The notes beneath the pieces are model-generated. The model ran no database searches. It was given only the letters and a program-made list of their open reading frames with translations, and was not told the DNA's origin. Positions 1-4,840 of a DNA stretch of 5,017 nucleotides are shown in pieces. Position numbers and translations under genes: made by a program. Source of the stretch: UBA9410 sp036123635 (lineage in GTDB: Bacteria; Actinomycetota; Acidimicrobiia; Acidimicrobiales; MedAcidi-G1); contig JAZADL010000106.1 in the NCBI GenBank assembly GCA_036123635.1, positions 1 to 5,017 of the forward strand. The letters are read 5' to 3'. The stretch's first letter is position 1; each line of letters begins with the position of its first letter.

Positions 1-309
1 GACGGCATCGGTTAGACACCGCCGCAGTTCGTCGTAGGTCGCACCTGAGGCCTCCGGTCGAACCCGAACCAGATAGTCCCCGGTCGGCATGCTGGTCGGC
101 GACCTTTCGATCTCCATGAGGATTGCCCGCAGCCGACGCCGTATCCGATTACGCACCACCGCCGGACCAACCGGTCGCGGAATGGCGTAGGCCACGCGGA
201 CCACGCCCTCCGATGGGCGAAAGACAATCCCAAGCGGGCCACGTCGTACCCATCGCCCATCATGACGGAGCGCATGGAAGTCGTCTCGGCGGCTGAGGCG
301 ACGAATCAA
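1..309 (-). CDS. rnpA: Ribonuclease P protein component (3' end cut by window edge)
   Basis: Protein subunit of RNase P, which with the catalytic RNA removes 5' leaders from precursor tRNAs. The 103 visible codons read as a typical RnpA: an N-terminal IRRLSRRDDFHAL segment, a central beta region (GIVFRPSEG, VRVAYAIPRPVG), then the diagnostic RNR motif RNRIRRRLR at about residues 53-61 and the region GDYLVRVRPEA at about 78-86. The usual family length is about 110-130 residues, so only a short C-terminal tail is missing. The start is taken as TTG at 309-307, which overlaps the rpmH stop as TTGA. In this frame the sequence stays open upstream through all of rpmH but contains no ATG, GTG or TTG there, and the next ATG downstream would delete the RNR motif. 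No strong Shine-Dalgarno sequence precedes the TTG, so translation is probably coupled to rpmH. Identity is secure from the motif and the neighbour; the exact start is inferred. Confidence 0.95.
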   Translation of the reverse strand, partial: MIRRLSRRDDFHALRHDGRWVRRGPLGIVFRPSEGVVRVAYAIPRPVGPAVVRNRIRRRLRAILMEIERSPTSMPTGDYLVRVRPEASGATYDELRRCLTDAV

Positions 310-440
310 GCCGACAGGCGGGCTCGGCCCTTCTGGCGTCTGGCGCTGATAATGGCCCGGCCGGCACGGGTACGCATGCGCTTCCGAAAGCCGTGCTTGC
401 GAGAACGACGGCGGGTGTTGGGCTGGTAGGTCCGCTTCAT
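306..440 (-). CDS. rpmH: 50S ribosomal protein L34
   Basis: Small, very basic protein of the large ribosomal subunit. The 44-residue translation begins MKRTYQPNTRRRSRKHGFRK and ends KGRARLSA. It matches the family along its whole length (MKRTYQP start, HGFRxRM, TRAGRA, KGRxRLSA end) and has the usual length of about 44-47 residues. The ATG at 440-438 is preceded at a good distance by AGGAG. Its stop TGA (308-306) overlaps the rnpA start, so the two genes almost certainly form one transcript. The gene is divergent from dnaA, the common arrangement around bacterial origins, and is transcribed away from the origin. Confidence 0.98.
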   Translation of the reverse strand: MKRTYQPNTRRRSRKHGFRKRMRTRAGRAIISARRQKGRARLSA

Positions 441-447
441 AAGTGGT

Positions 448-452
448 CTCCT
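448..452 (-). promoter_or_regulatory. Ribosome binding site of rpmH
   Basis: On the minus strand AGGAG lies 7 bases before the rpmH ATG. This near-consensus Shine-Dalgarno sequence fixes the L34 start. Confidence 0.8.
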
Positions 453-619
453 GCTGGCACGGTGGACGTCATCAGGAGGGGGAGCGTCCAGGTGCTATCG
501 ATTCGTGTCGGCCGGGGTGCTGGTGCACCCACTCGTCCACCTCTCGGTCGACGGGACCGGCTCGGCTGCCGATCAGATCGGACCCTCCGAAAGTGGGAAC
601 AGTCCGAAACCCGGACCTC

Positions 620-649
620 AGGCTAGGGGTGTCACTGGGTCCGCACCAA
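620..649 (-). promoter_or_regulatory. Weak candidate promoter for rpmH-rnpA
   Basis: On the minus strand TTGGTG (649-644) and TAGCCT (625-620) are separated by 18 bases. Each matches its sigma-70 hexamer at three of six positions, and TAGNNT -10 elements are common in actinobacteria. Transcription from here would give a leader of about 170 bases before rpmH. This is pattern matching only; a closer promoter could have been missed. Confidence 0.2.
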
Positions 650-716
650 CCACCGGTTTCCTACCCGACGGAACTTTCCGGTAGGTGTCCCGAGAAAGCC
701 TGATCTCCAGTCAATG

Positions 717-734
717 TTGTCCACAGTTTCCACA
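717..734 (+). promoter_or_regulatory. Two head-to-tail DnaA boxes
   Basis: TTGTCCACA at 717-725 is a perfect actinobacterial-type DnaA box. It is followed without a gap by GTTTCCACA at 726-734, a weaker box sharing the TCCACA core. Abutting boxes in the same orientation favour cooperative DnaA binding. The pair marks the outer edge of the box-containing region upstream of dnaA. Confidence 0.8.
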
Positions 735-859
735 GACCCACCTTGCTCTTTGTATTCGTCATCTAGTGGCAACGACCCTCTTGGCATGAGGAGACCGATG
801 AGTTGCGTTCTGTCATAAAAGAGGTATTGATCAGGGATGATGTGGAGTTGTATCGAACC

Positions 860-890
860 TTGCGCGCCGTCATCCACAGGCTGCTACGTT
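860..890 (+). promoter_or_regulatory. Likely dnaA promoter with a DnaA box in the spacer
   Basis: TTGCGC (860-865) and TACGTT (885-890) are separated by 19 bases. The -10 is preceded by TGC, giving an extended -10 (TGN-TANNNT) that can compensate for the long spacer. A DnaA box with one mismatch, TCATCCACA (870-878), lies between the two elements, so bound DnaA should block RNA polymerase. Predicted transcription start is near 897, giving a leader of about 100 bases. A weaker alternative pair is TTGATC (827-832) with TATCGA (851-856), 18 bases apart. Confidence 0.4.
870..878 (+). promoter_or_regulatory. DnaA box, one mismatch
   Basis: TCATCCACA differs from TTATCCACA at one base. Its position inside the likely dnaA promoter suggests autorepression of dnaA as well as a role in the origin. 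Confidence 0.65.
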
Positions 891-893
891 GCC

Positions 894-949
894 CCGCCCA
901 CTGAGAGGGCGGAGTGGGCCTCCACCGGTCGTTCTTCGCGTTCTGGTGG
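894..949 (+). other. Foldable dnaA leader with competing hairpins
   Basis: Two overlapping inverted repeats exclude each other: CCGCCC (894-899) with GGGCGG (907-912), and GCCCACT (896-902) with AGTGGGC (913-919). A third follows, CCACCGG (922-928) with CTGGTGG (943-949), seven pairs including one G-U. If transcription starts near 897, the second and third hairpins would form in the dnaA mRNA leader. None has a T run, so they are not plain terminators. Function is unknown. Confidence 0.4.
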
Positions 950-950
950 C

Positions 951-982
951 CTTTCCACAGCAGATTCCACATCTGTGGACAA
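951..982. promoter_or_regulatory. Cluster of three DnaA boxes just before dnaA
   Basis: CTTTCCACA (951-959) and GATTCCACA (963-971) face forward, and a perfect box on the minus strand, TGTGGACAA, lies at 974-982. The last two form the inverted repeat TCCACA-TC-TGTGGA (966-979). The cluster ends 6 bases before the dnaA ribosome binding site. It may act in origin function, in control of dnaA, or both. Confidence 0.8.
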
Positions 983-988
983 CCGAAC

Positions 989-993
989 GGAGG
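989..993 (+). promoter_or_regulatory. Ribosome binding site that decides the dnaA start
   Basis: GGAGG lies 5 bases before the ATG at 999. This sets the start there rather than at the in-frame ATG at 837, whose extra 54 residues run through the DnaA-box region. Confidence 0.85.
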
Positions 994-998
994 AAACG

Positions 999-2405
999 AT
1001 GGCGGATGCAACGGTGCTGTGGGAGGCCTGTGCAGCGGCAATCCAGTCCCAGGTATCAGACGTGGTCTGGCAAATGACGTTCACTGCCGCCCAACCGGTA
1101 ACTGCTGACGACGAGACCCTGGTCGTCTCCGTCCCCAGCACCTTGATCCGGGACCGCATCGAGGGTCGCTACCACACGGTCGTTCACGACGCTGTCGCCG
1201 AAGTCAGTGACGACCAACTGACACTACGAATCGTGATTCGCGAGGAGGACCCAGAAGAGGATCTGGCCCTACTCGACCCGATTCCCCCAACCGTGGAACC
1301 ACCCACTTCCTCCGAACCATCAGTTCCTTTGGCCCTCGATCCTCTGACCCGACCCACTGCGACGAGCACTGACATTCCGTTCGCCGGTCGGTTGACCTTC
1401 GAAGACTTCGTCATCGGAACATCCAACAGGTTCGCCCACGCTGCGGCCCAAGCGGTAGCTGAGACCCCCGGCCGGTCCTATAACCCCCTGTTTATTTACG
1501 GAGACGCCGGCCTCGGCAAGACCCACCTCCTACAAGCCGTTGGTAACTACGTCACAGCCCACTATCCGACATACCAGGTCCGCTATGTATCCAGCGAAAC
1601 GTTCATGAACCGTTTCGTGGAAGCCATTCGTAACAAGCAACTCCCTGAGTTCAAGGAGCGTTATCGCCGCAACGACGTACTTCTGGTGGACGACATCCAG
1701 TTCATGGAAGGAAAGGAGGGCCTCCAAGAAGAATTCTTCCACACATTCAACTCCATCCAGGGCGAAGGTGGGCAGATCGTTCTGACTAGCGATCGTGCTC
1801 CGGATTCCATCTCGACGCTGGAAGATCGGCTCCGTAGCCGGTTCAAGATGGGCTTAGTCACCCACATCCAGCCGCCGGACGTCGAAACCCGCCTAGCCAT
1901 CCTCCGCAAGAAGGTGGTCGGCAGTTCGAGCGGCGTCCCGGTCCCCGACGATGTCCTCCTCTTTATTGCCGAGAACGTCACCGACAACATCCGAGAACTG
2001 GAAGGTGCTTTAACCCGAGTCACCGCCTACTCGAGCCTCAACAACGAACCCTGCACCAGAGACCTAGCGCTTAGCATCCTGGGAGACCTCATCTCCACGA
2101 CATCACCGTTGGTCATTACGCCGGATCTCATCCTGGCTAAGACCTCAGAGATCTACGGCTTTAGTCGAGAGGACCTCGTTGGAGCCAGCAGGCGCCGTCC
2201 ACTCGTTACCGCCCGTCAGGTATCCATGTACGTCTTCCGGGAGATCACTGATCTCAGTTATCCAGCTATCGCCCGGGAATTTGGAGGACGTGACCACACC
2301 ACGGTTATCCACGCCGTGGACAAGATCAGCCGCCTGATGGCTGAGCGCCGCGACATCTATGACCAGGTTTCGGCATTGGTCTCCGCTGTCCGGTCTCGCA
2401 ACTGA
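999..2405 (+). CDS. dnaA: Chromosomal replication initiator protein DnaA
   Basis: AAA+ ATPase that binds DnaA boxes, melts the origin and recruits helicase; it is also a transcription factor. The 468-residue product has all four domains. Domain I (about 1-85, starting LWEACAAAIQSQ) mediates self- and partner interaction. Domain II (about 86-128) is an acidic, proline-rich linker. The AAA+ domain III (about 129-345) carries Walker A GDAGLGKTH (168-176), Walker B VLLVDDIQF (227-235), sensor I IVLTSDR (260-266), the arginine-finger region DRLRSRF (276-282) and sensor II RELEGAL (332-338). Domain IV (about 370-468) is the DNA-binding region with the signature GGRDHTTVIHAV (429-440). No key residue is missing. 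Length is normal, with a rather short linker compared with Streptomyces-type proteins. The gene is flanked on both sides by DnaA boxes, which suggests autoregulation. Sampled coding-strand lines are richer in C than in G, unlike dnaN and recF. Confidence 0.99.
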   Translation: MADATVLWEACAAAIQSQVSDVVWQMTFTAAQPVTADDETLVVSVPSTLIRDRIEGRYHTVVHDAVAEVSDDQLTLRIVIREEDPEEDLALLDPIPPTVEPPTSSEPSVPLALDPLTRPTATSTDIPFAGRLTFEDFVIGTSNRFAHAAAQAVAETPGRSYNPLFIYGDAGLGKTHLLQAVGNYVTAHYPTYQVRYVSSETFMNRFVEAIRNKQLPEFKERYRRNDVLLVDDIQFMEGKEGLQEEFFHTFNSIQGEGGQIVLTSDRAPDSISTLEDRLRSRFKMGLVTHIQPPDVETRLAILRKKVVGSSSGVPVPDDVLLFIAENVTDNIRELEGALTRVTAYSSLNNEPCTRDLALSILGDLISTTSPLVITPDLILAKTSEIYGFSREDLVGASRRRPLVTARQVSMYVFREITDLSYPAIAREFGGRDHTTVIHAVDKISRLMAERRDIYDQVSALVSAVRSRN

Positions 2406-2443
2406 TTCAGTCTTCAGATCCAGTGGATGGCCCTGTGTGCTGC

Positions 2444-2459
2444 CGGTGGACGGCCACCG
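2444..2459. repeat. GC-rich hairpin after dnaA
   Basis: CGGTGG and CCACCG form a six-base stem around the loop ACGG, 38 bases after the dnaA stop and directly before a perfect DnaA box. No T run follows, so a rho-independent terminator is unlikely. It could slow read-through from dnaA or be chance. Confidence 0.35.
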
Positions 2460-2461
2460 CC

Positions 2462-2470
2462 TTGTCCACA
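2462..2470 (+). promoter_or_regulatory. DnaA box, perfect TTGTCCACA
   Basis: Identical to the box at 717-725 and to the complement of the one at 974-982. It is the strongest DnaA site in the dnaA-dnaN gap. Confidence 0.85.
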
Positions 2471-2506
2471 CCACCCAATCGGCTTACCTCCGCCCCTGAG
2501 GACAGT

Positions 2507-2515
2507 GGTGGACAA
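2507..2515 (-). promoter_or_regulatory. DnaA box, one mismatch
   Basis: On the minus strand it reads TTGTCCACC, differing from the perfect box only in the last base. It faces opposite to the box at 2462. Confidence 0.6.
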
Positions 2516-2558
2516 CCATCAACCCACTATCGTCACCGTGACCTGCGAAGATGGGAGA

Positions 2559-2574
2559 TACTCCACAATCCACA
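2559..2574 (+). promoter_or_regulatory. Two overlapping weak DnaA boxes next to the AT-rich tract
   Basis: TACTCCACA (2559-2567) and CAATCCACA (2566-2574) each differ from TTATCCACA at two bases and share the TCCACA core, repeated at a 7-base step. Such low-affinity sites beside an unwinding element are typical places where ATP-bound DnaA starts a filament. The 2-base overlap means both may not be filled at once. Confidence 0.5.
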
Positions 2575-2631
2575 GCCCCTATTACTGCAATTACCAAATT
2601 TGAATTCCATCCAATTGAAAGTGATTCCCTT
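2575..2631 (+). other. Candidate DNA unwinding element with DnaA-trio-like start
   Basis: After the last box come GCCCC (2575-2579) and then CTA-TTA-CTG-CAA-TTA (2579-2593), opening an AT-rich tract. By hand count 29 of the 40 bases at 2581-2620 are A or T, in an otherwise GC-rich window. The order box, GC patch, trio repeats, AT-rich DNA is the one described for the basal unwinding system of Bacillus subtilis. Three of the first five triplets fit the trio consensus. The tract also contains the dnaN translation start region. Confidence 0.45.
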
Positions 2632-3726
2632 GTGAAGTTTCGTTGTGAACGTGACGTCTTGGACCGAGCGTTTTCCACTGCCCGTCGCGCCGTGTCAGGT
2701 CGGAGTGGCTCTCATCCGGTCCTCTCCGGTCTTCAACTGGAATTGGCCGGAAATCACTTGACTGTCACTGGCAGCGATGGGGATCTCACCATTCGGGTTG
2801 AGGCTGAGGTTGGAGGGGAGAAGGACGGGGCAGTCGTGCTGTCGGCCCAGTTGGCATCAGACATCGTGCGATCCCTGGATGCCGGCCAAGTGGAGTTCTC
2901 TGTGGGGGATGACGGGGCCACGTTGGTAGCTGGTCGTTCGGATTTCAGCCTTCGCACCATGCCGACTGACGAGTACCCGCGATTCGAAGAGCCCAGCGGT
3001 GATTCTGTGAACCTAGACGCTGTGATGGTGGCCGACGCCCTGGACCAAGTGGTCAAAGCAGCCAGCCTGGACGACGCCCGCCCCATCCTCACTGGCGTTC
3101 TAATGGCCGCTGAGGAAGACGGCTTGCGGTTTGTGGCAACTGACTCCTATCGCCTAGCCGTTCGCGACCTTCCTGGTACCGAGATCTTGGGTCGCGATCA
3201 AACCGTTCTGGTTCCGTCCCGGGCCTTGGACGCCGTAGGACGGGTACTAGGCGACGCTTCGAGCCTCACTATCCGTCTAGGTGATCGTGACGCCTCCTTC
3301 ATTATCGACGACGTCCAAATTGTGACCCGCCTCATCGAGGGTGAGTTCCCCAACTACCGAGGTCTCATCCCGGACAGTCACCCCAATGCCTTGGTTGTTG
3401 ACCGGGTGGCCTTCCTTGAAGCGGTGCGTCGGGTAGGGATTATGGCTAGGGATGCCACACCTGTTCGGCTGACCATGTCGGCCGACGGGCTGGAACTTGT
3501 GGCCATTACCCAGGATGTGGGTCAAGGCCGGGAAACCATAGATGCTGAGTACTCCGGGTCAGATCTAACGGTGGCTTTCAATCCCGAGTACCTGTTAGAT
3601 GGCCTCGAGGTGAGCCCAGGAGACGAGGTGCGGTTGGAAACCGTGGACTCACTCAAACCGGCGGTGCTCCGCAGCGTGGGGAACGACCATTTCCTATACC
3701 TGTTGATGCCCGTCCGGGTGTCCTAA
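2632..3726 (+). CDS. dnaN: DNA polymerase III beta subunit (sliding clamp)
   Basis: Forms the dimeric ring that tethers DNA polymerase III and repair proteins to DNA. The 364-residue product (E. coli: 366) has three similar domains of about 120 residues. Visible family segments are MKFRCERDVL at the start, ATDSYRLA (169-176), LIEGEFPNYRGLIP (234-247), FNPEYLLDGL (316-325) and the C-terminal YLLMPVR (356-362), which belongs to the peptide-binding pocket region. The start is GTG at 2632, because MKF is the normal family N-terminus; the in-frame ATG at 2551 would add 27 residues unlike DnaN and would translate through DnaA boxes. The Shine-Dalgarno is weak (GAAAG at 2617-2621, 10 bases away). 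The gene follows dnaA after the origin spacer and precedes recF by 40 bases. Nothing is broken or missing. Confidence 0.98.
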   Translation: MKFRCERDVLDRAFSTARRAVSGRSGSHPVLSGLQLELAGNHLTVTGSDGDLTIRVEAEVGGEKDGAVVLSAQLASDIVRSLDAGQVEFSVGDDGATLVAGRSDFSLRTMPTDEYPRFEEPSGDSVNLDAVMVADALDQVVKAASLDDARPILTGVLMAAEEDGLRFVATDSYRLAVRDLPGTEILGRDQTVLVPSRALDAVGRVLGDASSLTIRLGDRDASFIIDDVQIVTRLIEGEFPNYRGLIPDSHPNALVVDRVAFLEAVRRVGIMARDATPVRLTMSADGLELVAITQDVGQGRETIDAEYSGSDLTVAFNPEYLLDGLEVSPGDEVRLETVDSLKPAVLRSVGNDHFLYLLMPVRVS

Positions 3727-3766
3727 ACACCCACAGGATTACCGCCCAGCCAACGGACCGGATGCC

Positions 3767-4840
3767 ATGACCGTCCAGAGGCTCTGGCTCACCGATTTCC
3801 GGAACCATAAAGCGCTTGAGGTCTCCCTCGACCCGGGAGTGACCGTTGTCGTGGGAGCGAACGGCGACGGTAAGACCAACCTGCTTGAGGGTCTGGCCTG
3901 GCTGGCCCGTGGAACCTCGTTCAGGGGTGCATCAACGGAGGCCATGGTCCGGAAGGGTGCCGATCGGGCGGCCATTCGGGCCGAGGTGGTTGACGGAGAT
4001 CGGGTAGTCCTGTTGGAGGCCGAGCTGGTGGCCTCGGGGCGGAACCGGATCCAGATCAACAAGAATCGTGTACAACGGCGCCGAGACCTCCTGGGTCACT
4101 TCCGGACCACAGTCTTCGGACCTGACGACCTGATCTTGGTCAAGGGGGGCCCCGCCGAGCGACGGACCCTGATTGACGACCTCTTGGTCGATCTACAGCC
4201 TCGGAATCAGGCACTCCGAGCCGACCTAGACCGCATCCTGCGGCAGCGAAACACTCTCCTAAAACAAGCCCGGGGGCGGTCCACCCCGAAAGTCAATGAC
4301 ACGCTAGACGTGTGGGATGCCAAGCTGTCCGAGGTGGGAGAGGCCCTGACAGCGGCCCGGATGGAACTGCTGGCCGTCCTAGGACCCGAGGCCAATCAGT
4401 TGCTGGAGATGCTGACGGGTGGCCGATCAGGACTAACCCTGACCTACGTCGACGAGTGGACGTCAAACGGCCTGGCCGCTGCACTCCGACAAGTCCGCCC
4501 GGAGGACCTACGGCGCGGTTTGAGCACGGTGGGACCCCACCGAGACGAGGTTCGTATTGAGGTAGACGACCTTCCGGCACGGACTCATGCCTCTCAGGGG
4601 GAGCAGCGGTCGGTGGCCCTGGCCCTCCGGCTGGCCGGTCACCGGATCGTGGTCGACCGAACAGAGACCGATCCGGTAGTCCTTCTGGACGACGTGTTCT
4701 CGGAATTGGACGACGATCGGTCACGGGCCCTGGTGGACCTTCTCCCAACCACCCAAGCCATCCTGACCACGGCCAGTGCGGTACCTGCCGGGGTAGCCCC
4801 CGGGACAGTGCTGCGCCTGTCCGACGGGACCCTGGGATGA
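3767..4840 (+). CDS. recF: DNA replication and repair protein RecF
   Basis: SMC-like ATPase of the RecFOR pathway that helps load RecA at single-strand gaps and stalled forks. The 357-residue product has normal family length. It shows the N-terminal LTDFRNH (8-14), Walker A GANGDGKTN (30-38), the conserved VFGPDDLILVKGGPAERR (116-133), GPHRDEV (256-262), the ABC signature SQGEQRS (276-282) and Walker B with D-loop VVLLDDVFSELD (304-315). The middle region (about 140-215) is charged and helical, as expected for the arm. The ATG at 3767 is used because LTDFRNH then lies at the usual distance; its Shine-Dalgarno is poor. It lies 40 bases after dnaN with no terminator, and its stop overlaps the next start, so dnaN-recF-dciA are probably co-transcribed. 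No gnd gene lies between dnaN and recF, unlike in some mycobacteria and streptomycetes. Confidence 0.98.
   Translation: MTVQRLWLTDFRNHKALEVSLDPGVTVVVGANGDGKTNLLEGLAWLARGTSFRGASTEAMVRKGADRAAIRAEVVDGDRVVLLEAELVASGRNRIQINKNRVQRRRDLLGHFRTTVFGPDDLILVKGGPAERRTLIDDLLVDLQPRNQALRADLDRILRQRNTLLKQARGRSTPKVNDTLDVWDAKLSEVGEALTAARMELLAVLGPEANQLLEMLTGGRSGLTLTYVDEWTSNGLAAALRQVRPEDLRRGLSTVGPHRDEVRIEVDDLPARTHASQGEQRSVALALRLAGHRIVVDRTETDPVVLLDDVFSELDDDRSRALVDLLPTTQAILTTASAVPAGVAPGTVLRLSDGTLG

Larger units (their letters stand above)
441..716. other. rpmH-proximal part of the divergent spacer, no gene seen
   Basis: No convincing coding region is visible; open frames here have no recognisable product and lack good ribosome binding sites. 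The stretch should hold the rpmH-rnpA promoter and 5' leader. Small inverted repeats are visible: CCGAT-CAG-ATCGG (569-581), GTCCG-AAACC-CGGAC (602-616) and CCTACC/GGTAGG (660-665 with 680-685). TCCGAAA occurs twice, at 586-592 and 603-609. None is followed by a T run, so I do not call a terminator. Their role, if any, is unknown. Confidence 0.5.
2406..2631. other. oriC: Probable replication origin (oriC) between dnaA and dnaN
   Basis: This non-coding spacer holds DnaA boxes at 2462-2470 (perfect), 2507-2515 (minus strand, one mismatch) and 2559-2574 (two overlapping weak boxes), followed by an AT-rich tract. In Streptomyces and mycobacteria the origin lies in the same gap. The sign of the GC skew also seems to change here. 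A small odd palindrome ATCCA-G-TGGAT lies at 2418-2428. Together with the boxes upstream of dnaA this makes a two-part origin; which part melts is inferred, not shown. Confidence 0.75.

Noticed and set aside
12..275. 87-codon open frame on the minus strand
   Set aside because: It overlaps rnpA in another frame, and rnpA has clear family motifs; this is a shadow frame of GC-rich DNA.
602..616. Hairpin GTCCG-AAACC-CGGAC as a terminator
   Set aside because: Only five base pairs and no T run on either strand; no gene ends nearby.
393..703. Two overlapping plus-strand open frames in the rpmH-dnaA spacer
   Set aside because: They partly overlap rpmH or its leader, overlap each other, have no recognisable domain and no convincing ribosome binding site.
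837..998. Longer dnaA starting at ATG 837
   Set aside because: The extra 54 residues do not resemble DnaA, run through promoter and box sequences, and lack a ribosome binding site, while ATG 999 has GGAGG at the right distance.
2551..2631. Longer dnaN starting at ATG 2551
   Set aside because: It would add 27 residues before the family-typical MKF start and translate through DnaA boxes and the AT-rich tract. GTG 2632 gives a normal 364-residue clamp.
3727..3766. Separate promoter or terminator between dnaN and recF
   Set aside because: The 40-base gap shows no hairpin with a T run and no convincing -35/-10 pair, so read-through from dnaN is the simpler view.
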